Assembly: GCA_977006965.1 (NCBI GenBank)
Contig: OZ345376.1
Span: forward strand, 186,001 to 250,000
Source: Phymatolithon calcareum
Taxonomy: Eukaryota > Rhodophyta > Florideophyceae > Hapalidiales
Length of the DNA stretch: 64,000 bases
Direction of reading: 5' to 3'
Of this stretch, positions 31,538-42,233 are shown piece by piece. The notes below the pieces were generated by a model that searched no databases, was not told the origin of the DNA, and worked only from the letters and a program-made list of their open reading frames with translations. The position numbers were made by a program, and so were the translations under genes. The number at the start of each line of letters is the position of its first letter. Within the stretch, counting starts at the first letter, position 1.

Positions 31538-33085
31538 TTCGTAAGTTCGCACGCTCGCGTCCGCCGGTGGTCTTTCGGGCATCTACACAATGGCCGCCTA
31601 TTGGGGCGAAACACTGCGATCGTTGTAGGGGTGAAACACGATTGACGAAATTAAAAACTGCAGGGCAGACATAGATTAAAATCAAAATATTTTCCCAGTT
31701 TTATCATAAGTCACTCTGCATGAAGTAATTTTGGGGGCTTCCCGTTCAGGTTCAAAAAATTCAAATTAGTTTTGACATAAAAATATTTTACGTAATGTGA
31801 ATTTAAATTTACTACAGTCTCGAAAACTCCCTTAACAAAATCAGAATTGCATAGAATCACGTCGGTGGCTCGAGTGGCGCCTAAACGGGCAGTTCCAACC
31901 TGTCATTCTCCTTGAGTGTCCATTCCGTTGATCAATTTCCAGAGATTTCTCTCGAAGTGACTTACAAACCATCTTGCGCGATGAAGAAAATGTGTGCTTT
32001 CTTTCACCCTCACAGCTCGGTGCTACAGAACATTTTTGGAAAACGTACGTTATGTTTCTGGCACGGCGTTCTTCCTGCTCCTCCTCAAGTCATCGGAATC
32101 CGGATCTATTTTGAATTTCAGTTACCATGTCTGATCATCGGCTGATATTTTTCGTAAACTCCGCGTTAAGGTTTGAAAAATGGGAAAGGTGGATTTCTTT
32201 ATTTTGAAATCGATTAGGGTTAATAAATAGGCGTAATAGACAAATTTGTCTAATTAAATTTTTAAGGGCCAAAGGAGGATTTGTGTTCTTTTCATACTAT
32301 CGTTAGGAACATTTTTCATATTTCTAACGATAGGAAACGTTATATAATAATTACTTATGAAATGTTAGATATGGTATCAGATATAATATTTCCGTCTTGC
32401 AACCCACGGGCGGCCTTCTCTACTTCTGTGTCCAAGGATAGCATTTCAGAAGAGAGTATCATACTGTGTTCTATCGCTACGTATTTGCAAAATTAGTCCT
32501 GTCACCAAATACTCGCCAGGGCCCGTCATTATGTCTATCAGATGTTACCCACTTAATTTTTCTTTAAGTAACGTAATTGTTAATATCTAAGTTACGTAAA
32601 TGAGCTTGCGATTCGAAACAAAGATGAAGATGTCACTGGCTAAATATTTTCCCTGTCACTAATTTTAAGTTCAGTGTCACTAATTTGAAAAACAGAACGT
32701 CAGTGTCACTAATATGAAAAACAGCACTTCAGTGTCACTAATCAGAGAAACGATGGCTCAGTGTCACTAAAAGCAACTCATTAAGACACACTTATGCTCT
32801 TCTGCAAAAGTTTCGGAATTTTTTTCAAATATCAATGCCGATCAAGTGGATAGTTTTTCTTCTCCATACTTTTCTACGGCATCATCTTGATCCTCGGCCA
32901 GGATGTCAGGGACGACAGCAATCCACTTGGTGATGACACGGGTTTGACGATGGTTGGTCGCCGATGCATCAGTAGCCGTCATGCGACAGACTTTCGCAAC
33001 AAAATGAGCCGGGCGTCGAGGACAAACGTGAGCATGCGATACAGGAGACTCGGAATTGGCGATGGAAGAGATTGAAACCTTGCAC
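31538..33085. other. Intergenic; AT-rich, with a 29-bp minisatellite
   Basis: No supported gene. A small hairpin (CTATCGTTAG/CTAACGATAG, about 32297-32333) and the minisatellite at 32652-32771 are the only structures I see. Confidence 0.5.
32652..32771. repeat. 29-bp minisatellite
   Basis: CAGTGTCACTAAT recurs at 32672, 32701, 32730 and 32759, exactly 29 bp apart, plus a partial unit (CTGTCACTAAT) near 32653. The 16 bases between are partly conserved (GAAAAACAG). Confidence 0.85.
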
Positions 33086-33098
33086 TGATCAATATACT

Positions 33099-33526
33099 TT
33101 TTTTTTGAATTTGGAATTTATTAAACGCCCTCAGAAACACTCATGAGACTGCAAGGGAGATGCGTTTCAGCAGCTACGTTGTAGCTTCGATCATATATTC
33201 AAATACTTGTAACCCGGGTTAACGTCGTAGCCCTAGCTGCAAAAACCCTCTCCCGTAAAAGGGCGGAGGGAAAAGCTTGGGGTCCACTGATCAGATTTCC
33301 TCAATTGGCGCCTTGTCTATTCCATGTCGTCGTAAAAGACGATAGTGAAGAAGAGTAGCTTGTCTAGAGCTTTTTCAGTGATATCAATCTCCTCTTTGGT
33401 CAGTTGATATCTTCCGAGGTATTCTTCCAGGTTGCTCATGAGGATTGGTACAGTATCACCGAACTTGTCTGTGAGAAGTGATGTGGTCATTGGGGGAAAC
33501 CGACCGAATGCCCACTTTACCGCTAA
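33099..33526 (-). mobile_element. LINE fragment, type B, with 13-bp target duplication
   Basis: The minus strand encodes the ORF2 C-terminus (FPPMTT, LTDKFGD, EKALDKLLFF, ending FYDDME), followed by the 3' UTR hairpin and an A-rich end. TGATCAATATACT flanks it on both sides (33086-33098 and 33527-33539). A clean, 5'-truncated insertion of 428 bp made by target-primed reverse transcription. Confidence 0.92.
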
Positions 33527-33799
33527 TGATCAATATACTGTTCACCATCTTGTAGCAACCTAATTTAACTGCAGCTCTAGTTCTCCTCCGGAAAGTTCTG
33601 CTCCATATTAGATTAAATTTAAAATACATGAGAGGTCTATTGATAGCGGACGTGGCTATCTAAGTTAGAAACAAAATTGACTTACACTGTTCATTGGCTG
33701 CAGTCCATTTATCACCCGGCTGTTAAGGCGTGCTAAACCGATTATGCCCCGAAGAGCTCCAGTAGGGATCTCAAATGGCCCGAAATGTCATCATGTTCA

Positions 33800-33883
33800 G
33801 GAATAATTTGGTCACTTTTTACCCGGGCGGGAGACATATCCCATGTCTCTCCCGCTGGAGGTAAAAAGTGACCAAATTATTCC
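33800..33883. repeat. 84-bp palindrome
   Basis: GGAATAATTTGGTCACTTTT and AAAAGTGACCAAATTATTCC arms, with an inner arm pair GGGCGGGAGACAT/ATGTCTCTCCCGC. A similar small hairpin with the same loop (CATCCCATG) is at 33902-33928. Confidence 0.9.
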
Positions 33884-33901
33884 CCAGAATATCATTCAGG
33901 C

Positions 33902-33928
33902 GGGGTGATACATCCCATGTCACCCGGC
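33902..33928. repeat. 27-bp hairpin related to its neighbour
   Basis: CGGGGTGATACATCCCATGTCACCCGG: the stem is GGGTGA/TCACCC and the loop shares ATCCCATG with the 33800-33883 hairpin loop, suggesting a partial copy. Confidence 0.75.
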
Positions 33929-33977
33929 CGTCCGAAACGGAAAGGGGAAGTCTACTACCTCAAAACAGGGCTGATAA

Positions 33978-34156
33978 GCCGGTTATCGCCGTCAACTTTC
34001 GAGACCGGCCATGATTCGAAATCACTCGGTAGTCCCGCGGGCGTGATTTCGGTCCCTCGGGGCCCCCGCGTGTCCCTCGGGACCAAATTCACGCCCTTAT
34101 GACGTCCCTCGTGATTTCTCATCATGGCCGGTCCCTTAAGTTTCAGACGATAACCT
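33978..34156. repeat. About 179-bp foldback element
   Basis: The outer arms pair GACCGGCCATGATTCGAAAT (34003-34022) with ATTTCTCATCATGGCCGGTC (34114-34133), preceded and followed by GGTTATCG/CGATAACC. The inner arms pair GGGCGTGATTTCGGTCC with GGGACCAAATTCACGCCC. The whole segment folds into one long hairpin. Confidence 0.88.
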
Positions 34157-35470
34157 AAACTTGTCGTCATGCGCCTCCCTTCTCTGACGTTTTTACGATT
34201 TCCCCGACAAAGATGAATATAGTACCCATCGAAATACGTCGTACTCGATAAGCTAAGAAAATAAATTCCTTCCACTGTCTGCGGCATATTATACTTGTGC
34301 ATAGCTTGTGACGAATCGGGATCTTCAAAAGCTCTGATACCACTGTTTCCCGTTTTCCATGGGTCAGAAAAGCTGACTTGAAGGACGAGACAACAAGATG
34401 CAGTACTTTATACTGGATAAATGTTTGCAAAACGTCCCAAGAGGTTACCGAATCAAATGTATCAGCTTTTGAACGTAACAGTGCACTAACAAAGCTGGAA
34501 ATAGCAAAGTTTGATACATTTCGAAACCTTTCTTCAAGTGATAAGTCATTATAACAGCTTGCACTTTTGGATCACAACTGTTGCAGTAACGGGAATTTTG
34601 CCCAAGTGTCGAATACTAGCAATATTATTATTGTTTGTACAACGTTGTACGATCATGCTTACGTGTTCGCTTGGTAGAGCATAATATTTTCTTGGAGTAC
34701 TTTATCACTACCCTATACCTGTAGATGATTATTCGCAACAAGTAGGTTGCGATCGCAAGCCCAGTGATGGGTATAAATTGCGCTGGCGACTAGCGTCAGA
34801 GAGAGACGGGGACACAAGAAGAAAAACAGACAACAACAAAGGACCTGCAGGTCAGGTAAGCCATTCTTCGAAAGAAGACTGAAACTCTTACGAGTGCCGC
34901 ATAAGGAGACGGCCGAGTTCTCTTACCCTTTACTTTGTGGAAGGGGGACTTAAGATGTAGCACCCGACGGTGACGTACTATGTTATGGTGATGCGATTGG
35001 GACCGACGCCCATTGCAAGCCAGTGATCGATTGTTTGACAACGGCCACGGCTACACCGACAATAACTGTCCCGGGATGCTGCACACCATCGCTTGGGCTA
35101 CCCGCCAAAAGTGGAGGTTGAGTTGCAGCAAGGCCCCATGTGCGCCCATCGTGAAAGATAATGTCTTACTCAACTCCGTGAAAACAACTCCTCGCATGGG
35201 CCATAGAGTACAAGGCTTTGGAAGACGCGTCATTTAGGATGGCCCTCGGGATCTTGTCCTAGGCGGCTGAGAAGTCGAGAACTGCTACATAGAACGGAAA
35301 TAGAGAAGTGAGATAGCAAAAAAACGCGGGAGGGACTTAGAATAGAGCGAGAGAAGCTGGATGAGCGCGTCGTAAAGAGACGAGAATAACTCAAAAAGAG
35401 GTAAATTGGAGTAAACGGATTACCGTCCTCGGAGCACACTTCCCAGACTTAATTTCTTTGTTGTAGGATA

Positions 35471-37428
35471 TTCTTTCTTTCTTTCTTTACTGCAGAAGAC
35501 GTTAACTAGAGTTAACATCAGGGGTTGTCAAGCAAACCCTCATTGTTCACGAATTTGAGTACTTCAAGCGGTTTCTCCCTACATAATTCCTCTACCGTTT
35601 TAGGGCCTACTCCAATAGTCTGCCGTCTTGATAGAGCACGCCCACTACAGCGAAGAATTAAGTGATCAACAGTTTCTTGGTTCCACCTGGACAGGCCTTG
35701 CACATGGGGTCGTATTCCGCCGAGCCATCGTCCTTCCGGTGAAAAGCTGCTACCAGCGAGCAGCATTCTGCAGAAAGTTGATTTAGGATGACTTCGGCAC
35801 GTCTGTGACTAATCCGGAGTTCTGGGGGTAGAAACTGTACACTTCTTGGTTTCATCGAATTGCGCGGTTTAATTATGGACCGCGCGGCTTCCATGGTCAA
35901 GGGTACGCCTTGATGCGTCACGATATATGATTCCGTAATGCCTCGACGAGCAAGCTCGTCGGCTTTCTCGTTCCCAGGTATCCCACAGTGGCTTGGAACC
36001 CAAATCGCCTCGATGGGACGTTGCCCTCCATCAATGCCTCCATGGCTTCCCACAACTTCCTTGTCATTTCGCCATACATCCGAGGCTGTCCGGCCAATGC
36101 ATCCAGGCAGCTCCTTCTGTCGGTGAACCACCGAATGTGTTGTCCTCCATCGAATTCCAGTTGTTGTACGGCTTCGAAAGCTCGGACCGCCGCGAATACC
36201 TCGGCGTCGAAGGAAGAACCGATCGCTCCCGTGCTCATGCCAATTTCCTTCAGTACGTTTTCCCCGCGTAAGATCAAGATACCTGCGCCACCGACCTGAT
36301 TGGGGATGCTTCGGTACATATCGAGAGTGTCGCCGTCCTCGTCGCAGATGTTGACACGCATCTGGGAGTCAGTGGGGGACGTCTGATACGCGTGTTCGTC
36401 CCCATCGTCGTATATCAGCAGAATGTCCGGTTGTTTCCGAAGTCGAGATTCAAACTTCCGGACGGCTGGGAGACCTCTGTGCTGAGCAGCGTCAAACGCC
36501 CTGATGTGGGCGGTGTACCATCCTTCGTCCCATCGGACAGAAACTCTTTCGTTTTCGGCTAGGCTCTGCAGAGCTGTTTCCGGTATTGCACCAACGGTGC
36601 CATCCGTCCATATTTCAATTTCCGCCGGGTGTTCCGCATTCCTTTCCCAAGTGAACATTCCCGCTGTCTCCAGTTTTTCCGCCTCGTCGGCCTGTGCGGA
36701 GACTGGCGTGTAAAGAATTGACAGTCGGCCCGCCGAGCGGTCTTTCGGTATGGGACTGTAAATACTGCTCCGCGGCCATGCTAGAATTCCTTTGGATGCC
36801 AGGAGTTCGGCGCTGGCATTGCGCCATGACCTTGTTTGCCGTTTTGACGGTTTGGTGCGCTCGTTCGTTGATTGTACTACCGGTGCCCTCCGGTCTATAC
36901 GAAGAGCCTTTTCCATTACCAGAGCCCCATCCTGTTCGCCATTTTCCCTCAGGTTTTGAACACCGGTCAGTTTACGTAAGTTAGCAGTTTTTGTTGCCTT
37001 CAGAAAACCACGGGAAACACGAGCTGCCTCGTTTCGAGAGACCTCCAGTTGCCGAATGTGTGTCTCAAAACCATGCACCGCGTATGTGCGTGCACCGTAA
37101 AGGGCGACCGGTTCGCAGTAGCTCTTCCGGAATGCCTCCATTGTGGCCTCGTCCGCTCCCCAACTCGTTCCGCTCAGCGCACGCATGAAGCTAGTCTTAG
37201 CCTTCAGTTTCCGGGAGATTTCTGTGCAGTGTTTCTTGAAGCTTAGCCGTTGGTCGAAATGCACTCCCAGAAATTTGTAGTCGGTCGTTGCTTCGATTGG
37301 TTCACTGTCGATAGTGACTGCCTTGTAGGATATTCGAGTTTTTTTCCCATATGTTCCAAATTCAATGGGCATCTTATATGCTCTCGAAATGGAAACCATT
37401 TTCGGTAATCGCTATCTGCTTCCTTCAA
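35471..37428 (-). mobile_element. LINE, type C, RNase H-bearing, 5'-truncated
   Basis: On the minus strand: the end of the RT thumb region, RNase H, a C-terminal Cys/His region (CKACPG, then DHLILRC) and a 3' end with hairpin GTTAACTCTAGTTAAC and GAAA repeats. RNase H places it near the I/Tad/R1/ingi-type clades. The 5' half (endonuclease and RT active site) is absent. Related 3' fragments are at 20290, 21445, 38195, 45907 and 52272. Confidence 0.88.
35518..37399 (-). pseudogene. LINE ORF2 C-terminal half: RT thumb, RNase H with inserted Tudor-like segment
   Basis: The main frame is 35918-37399. Residues 1-150 are RT thumb-like (FLGVHFDQRLSFKKH). RNase H begins with IWTDGTV (Asp266), then about 98 extra residues (270-368), then GGAGILIL, FDAEVFAA (Glu400) and WFTDRRSCLDAL (Asp427). 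The fourth catalytic Asp is in the next frame (GNEKADELARRG, within 35658-36131), so a frameshift at about 36030 breaks the gene. The insert has VSVRWDEGWYTAHIRAFD and ILLIYDDGDEHAYQ, a Tudor/royal-family-like pattern. A further frame change near 35700 leads to the end (35518-35766). Confidence 0.85.
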
Positions 37429-38194
37429 GTACTTCGGATCCAGCGGTCTTATGAATCAGACCCGAGCCCAATCTTTCGCCGTATGCCGTGGTGACGTTCT
37501 CGGGCTAAACGTAGCATGAAAAGAATGGAAAGGCTATGAAGATAATCAATGTCGGTGTCGCAATCATGATTGTATATGAATACTTATTCCCGCATGGGGC
37601 TCGCAAGCAGTGCTTTTATTAGTACCTCTACTTAGATTACGGCACGGCGTTAATCCTGCTTGCTAGTTGTAAGCACGCTCCTTCTCTTCCTGCCGCTCGT
37701 CAATAGGAGATTCCACCGGAAGTAACTGCGATGGTTCCACGTTTTTCGGTCTCGTCGTCGCCGGGCGACATAGACTTAGCCGTCACCTTTGTTCCGCTGG
37801 CACAAAGGGAACGAAAAGAGTGGAACGCGGTTTGTGTGACTTGGCGGAAAGTCCACTGCGCACGTAGGGCAGAGTGAGAGTGGGAAGCTTCAAGCTTTGC
37901 GTAGTTGACGGGTCGATCAGGAGAAACTGGGAGTGTGATCCGCGCAATCGAGCCAGAATTAGAAAAACCTCTTCCATCATGTACTGGGAAGATTCAACAT
38001 GTATTGGAATACAAGATCAGTGGAACAACTGTGGAACACCGTCAAGCCACACCTTCTGGTATTAAAATCCTGCAACGGGCTCTCACTCTCTCACGCACAC
38101 CTATCAGCCAATCCGCTTGCTGGAAAACGAAGAGGGCGAAGTAAAGGAGGTGCAAGGTGTAACCAGGGTAATGTTATTCCCCTGGTGCAACAAT
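37429..38194. other. Spacer with a collapsed MITE-like palindrome
   Basis: No supported gene. It contains the 25-bp palindrome at 38162-38186. Confidence 0.5.
38162..38186. repeat. 25-bp palindrome related to the hAT-like MITE ends
   Basis: ACCAGGGTAATGTTATTCCCCTGGT by itself, arms ACCAGGG/CCCTGGT, loop with ATGTTAT, as in the example at 21941 and the ends of the MITE at 12183. Confidence 0.65.
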
Positions 38195-38603
38195 TCTATT
38201 CCGTAACAGGAGGAAGAAGACAAGAGCTGTGCTCGGGCCTCCCCATGGGAGAAGATTGCCAGCTTCTGATAGTTTGGTAGCACATGGATTCCACCCTGAG
38301 TGTTGTGCCACAATGCTCAAGGAAGCTGGGAGAGAACAGAAGGGGATGAAAGAAGGTAACGAGTTGACCAGCTACCGTGAACATCAAAAATGGTTTCCAA
38401 TCCGGGTCATCTCTTTGAGGGACGGAGGCTGAGGACTGGCTGCGTAGAGATTTAGATGTTAAAATCCCCGAAACTCTGCGCTTTGTGCGGCTTTGAGCTG
38501 CTGTGACATCAAATCTCACTCGTATCTGTTAAAGTCTACTGTAGCCGTAAGGATAAGGAGTTGTTCTAGGAAAATTCCGAAACCTGCAGCAAAAGAAAGA
38601 AAG
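38195..38603 (+). mobile_element. LINE 3' UTR fragment, type C tail
   Basis: The inverted counterpart of 45907-46345: shared segments include GATTTAGATGTTAAAATCCC versus CTTAACATCTATATCGC and a shared region near TGGTTTCCAATCCGGGTCAT. It ends in CTGCAGCAAAAGAAAGAAAG. Non-coding. Confidence 0.6.
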
Positions 38604-38604
38604 G

Positions 38605-40400
38605 GCCAGATAGTGCACAAATGGGCACAGAATTGGGGCTGGCGCATTTCTACACCGGGTGGCCCAACATGTCGCGGCCACGTGGGCTCAAGCATGATCG
38701 ATCTCATCATATGCACATTCAGTATATTTGGGACATGGCGAATGGATTAGATCGAGCGATCACATACTGGTCATCAGCAGGGTTTCAGAAAAACCTTCCC
38801 AGAGTGCTGAGGAGTATTGCCTACCCTTGAACGCACGGAAAAACAATAAGTTCCAAGAAAAAGTAGTGTCCGAGTGCAAATCAATACTGCCGCAGCCGCT
38901 GAACATATAAGCAAGGCAGATGCAATAGAAGCTTACCAGAATTCGCACAGGAGAGATCGTGATATCATTAAACAATCATGGATATACGGAAGATCAAGCA
39001 AACCAAGAAGAGTTAAGGAATTCTGGACCAAAGAGCTGGTCAAACTTTCCAAGCTGTAAACAAAAGCATACAAGAAGGGATGGATAACGGACTTGGTTGA
39101 AGACTGGCAAAGCACACTTTTTACTTGGCGAAACGAGAAATATATCAAGCCTGGAGACTCTCGTATCTTGGGGTAAGCATGAATAACAAGGGTGTTACGG
39201 ATGACACGGCCAGAGCAAGAGTTCGAAGTGCTGCAGGATGCATACATAAGCTTCGGGAGCTTGGAGTGAATGTTCGAGGATTCAAACCGGAGACATGCAT
39301 CAGGATCTTTAAGTCGCTAATTATCCCGAAATGGGAGTATGCGTTACACATTATTCCAATGACAAATCGATTGCTCTCTGCAATCGAGTCGGCAGAGGGC
39401 TTGTTCTACAAGAATGTTTTCGGAAAGTATTCCAAACACCGCTGGGATCGAATGCGAGTTCTGTGCCGACTTGGACCGCCAAAGATGAGGAGACGTCATC
39501 AAGCAGAAAGGTTTGCATTAAGCTTGGTAAGACATTAAAAGCGCCTTGAAGAAACAGAAGCGTACTTTGGAAGGGATGAGGGCGAAAAGCAAGCAATGAA
39601 GGATATTGAATATCTAGAGATTTATGAAGACCTGCGACAAGCCTTTCAGAAAGCCCAGGAGGGATCTGTCACGAAGAAGAGGAGGAGAGAAGAAACAATT
39701 TAGGTATGGGAAAGGAAGAAGAAGGCAGATCAATGAAGATTCCTATTGAAGGCAAGCTACCAGGGATCCGTTACATAGGAGAAAGAACAACACGTTTAAG
39801 GTCTCTAAGGTTGACATTCAGCCGAGCACCCCTTTGCAGGATATCAGTATTGAGTGCTTACTGTGGGATTACCGCGGTGATCGAACTAGTCGCCTTACAA
39901 AGTACTCTAGCGTTGTCAAAGATGAGTACAGAAATTGAGTTTGAGTGCAAGAGACTCGCAGGAGCTCTTGTTGGGAGAGAATTACAAATCAAGAACGTTT
40001 TGAGTAACCAGAGGACGTTAGCTTATAGAGTTTTTTTAAAGTTTATTTAATAGCCCCACAGACTTCCGAAGATATGGGCAAGGCTTCCTCAGTTGCTACC
40101 TACCTTTGTGTAGCTTACTAAAACGCACCGCCAGAGGGCGGGCGGAAAAACTTAGGATCTCAGATATCCCTTTTAAATTTCAGAACTCCTGTATTGTTCG
40201 CAGTAGACGACCCCCGGTAGCGAGGCGTCATTGTGTGTTCATTGCGCCACATTTTGCAGCTCGGTGATCAGTGCGCCGAGCTCGCTTGACAGCTGATCCG
40301 ATTTAGCTTAGAGAGTGTCGCAAGAGCATCCCCGTTACTCCAAGGTGAGGCTTTGGGAGCTCTCAAAATAAAATCATCAAATACTGAAGACTGGCAAACA
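38605..40400 (+). mobile_element. LINE, type A, with internal deletion and a nested LINE
   Basis: Encodes an endonuclease C-terminal piece (WGWRISTPGGPTCRG, MIDLIICTF near 38620-38730), then a linker, then at about 39110 the post-RT region (YLGVSMNNKGVTDDTARARV, IFKSLIIPKWEYALH) and a C-terminal frame, 39706-40017. The RT domain is missing between about 39060 and 39110. The 3' UTR is split by a type B LINE (40031-40302) and resumes at about 40330 (GTGAGGCTTTGGGAGCTCTC). Confidence 0.82.
40031..40302 (-). mobile_element. LINE 3' UTR, type B, nested, with target duplication
   Basis: Starts with poly(T) then TTTATTTAATAGCC and matches the copy at 54584 (GGGCAAGGCTTCCTCAGTTG). TTAGCTTATAGAG at 40018-40030 and TTAGCTTAGAGAG at 40303-40315 flank it: a 13-bp target duplication with one mismatch. 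It interrupts the type A 3' UTR. Confidence 0.85.
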
Positions 40401-41127
40401 CATAGAGATATCGATACAAAGGTGAAGATATGACCAGGGCAAACAGAAGAGTAATCTTTAAGAAACTCACCAAACATCTATCCGCGTCATCTCCAGCAGA
40501 CTTTACGAAAAGGATGAAAAATCTAATTCGGATGAAGAAGAGGAGATATTAGGCGAATTGCTGCAAAGGGAGGGCACTGAATCCGGCAGAAAGTGCAGCT
40601 CACCCGACGGAGGAGCTCAAATACCACCAGGACACAGCCATTCATCTGTGGAAATTTCAAGACTCACGTGCACTAAAACGAGAGCTAAAGAGAGCCCTAA
40701 GACGCGCCCCGAGGCGAAAAGCAGCTTGTCCGGATTGAATTTTCTCTGAAATACTACTGCGGTACTAACCCCTGGCAAAGCTACAATTTCCTACTTGCAA
40801 AGATCACCAAAGCCGGACAGCTCGGTTGCTGGCCTAACGACTGGAAAGGCGCTAGTGGCTCCAATATTTTTAAGGGGACCAAAGCTCCCTAAAAAGCTGC
40901 AGGCTGATTTCGCTTGTATTGCACGCTCGCAAAATAGTCGAGTCAGCGGTGGAAAAACTGATCTGGAAGGATTATTCCTTCAGCAGATCGAAAAGTAGGA
41001 TTCCAGCTCTGAAAAGGCATAGAAAGAGACCTCCTCCGTTACATAGCAGGTGTAAGACATGGAAGAAAGACGAAAACCGTACTTGACTGGTAGTCAGCAT
41101 ACGATCGGGTACCACGAGTGGAGGTAC
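40401..41127. other. Spacer, nothing recognised
   Basis: The short open frames at 40558-40749 and 40795-40998 have no recognisable content. It could be older element debris. Confidence 0.45.
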
Positions 41128-41301
41128 TTATTTTTTTATTTTGAATTTATTAAACGCCCTCAGAAACGCTCAAAAGACTGGGGGTTGCGGGAAAACACGT
41201 AAATGTAGGAAAATAGACATCCCTGACAAATAAGCAAAATATCCGTTCGAGTACTGTAATGCAGATGCGGCAGTGGTGGAGAAAACATATGAATTGCTTT
41301 A

Positions 41302-42233
41302 CTAACACTCCTTGTACACTGGCGCATCGTCGTCGGCCACTACGTACTCCTCCTCAGGGGCCTCTAAGGTTATGTACAGAACTCTAGCACTGGTTTTCAA
41401 TGAAGGCCATGAGAGGAAGGACCTATTCTGTTGCATGGTAGAAATGTCAGACTTCACGCGGAAAGGGAGCGCAATCTTGTAGGACGACGTGATTGTATCA
41501 TTTTTCGTCTTCCTCAGTCTCTTTAGCCAAGTCTTAAAGGACTGCATCCGTATAGAAAGCTCTCCCGTGTAGGGAGCCTCCAACCAAGACTGGTGAAGAA
41601 TTTCCACATTACTCAAGGCCTTTGGCCAATTAACAGAAATAGTCAGATACATTCCATCCTCAGACACCCTTACCTCATGGTCTCTCTTCTTCCCTCCAAC
41701 TCCAGAAGGCAGCAGAATCGCAACAGATACCCTTTTGTCCTCGGTGACAATGTCTTCCCATTGGCCCATAGAGTAAATCGGTCGGAACGCGAAAGGATCG
41801 TCTTCTACAACAACCTCCTCTTCGTCATCGGCCACATCGACTTGCATTGAGTCCCCTGTAACAAGCGCCGCCAGTGTGGGAGCATCCAGCTTTGCTCGCT
41901 TGTGTACATCGAGGGTGCATGCACGATTCAAATCGTCGCCATCGTCATCCACATCTGCACGGGATCGGCTCTTCGGCAGCGGATCTGTGGAACCAAAAAG
42001 TTAGAAATTTGATTAAAAAAATCATCACAATTTTCAAAGAACTCATGCGTACCTTGATTCTGCAGTTTGCGGATCTCTCGCACGTAACCAGCGAATGTCG
42101 CACTTTTGACCTTTGAGAACTCCGGGCGCATGGGTTTAATTTGCGCAGCAGTGAAATGGCTGGGAATGGAGCCACTATTAAAAAGCGCAAGCAGAGTTTG
42201 CCTGACAGATGGCTTGGACATGGTTGCAAGCAT
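41302..42233 (-). CDS. Harbinger-associated second protein (ORF1), one intron
   Basis: Exons 42233-42053 and 41984-41302; a 68-bp intron (41985-42052, GTACGC to CCACAG) joins them in frame into 287 residues. The start is the Met at 42233 or the one four codons later (MSKPSVRQTL). The N-terminal part (PSHFTAAQIKPMRPEFSK, FAGYVREIRKLQ) is basic and may be DNA-binding. An acidic stretch follows (VDVADDEEEVVVEDDPF), then a beta-rich C-terminal half with DGMYLTISVNWP and YKIALPFRVK. In known Harbinger elements a Myb/SANT-like partner helps import the transposase and bind the ends; I do not see a clear Myb repeat, so this role is by position only. Confidence 0.75.

Larger units (their letters stand above)
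33540..35470. other. Spacer with nested hairpin elements
   Basis: No gene supported. Hairpins at 33800-33883, 33902-33928 and 33978-34156 dominate the first part. The rest (34160-35470) shows nothing recognisable. Confidence 0.55.

Noticed and set aside
32652-32771. CRISPR-like array of short repeats with variable spacers
   Set aside because: The repeat is only about 13 bp, the spacers are themselves similar, no cas gene exists, and the genome is eukaryotic. It is a minisatellite.
35938-36299. Several plus-strand open frames inside 35.9-37.4 kb
   Set aside because: They are antisense to the RNase H-bearing LINE ORF, which is clearly coding on the minus strand.
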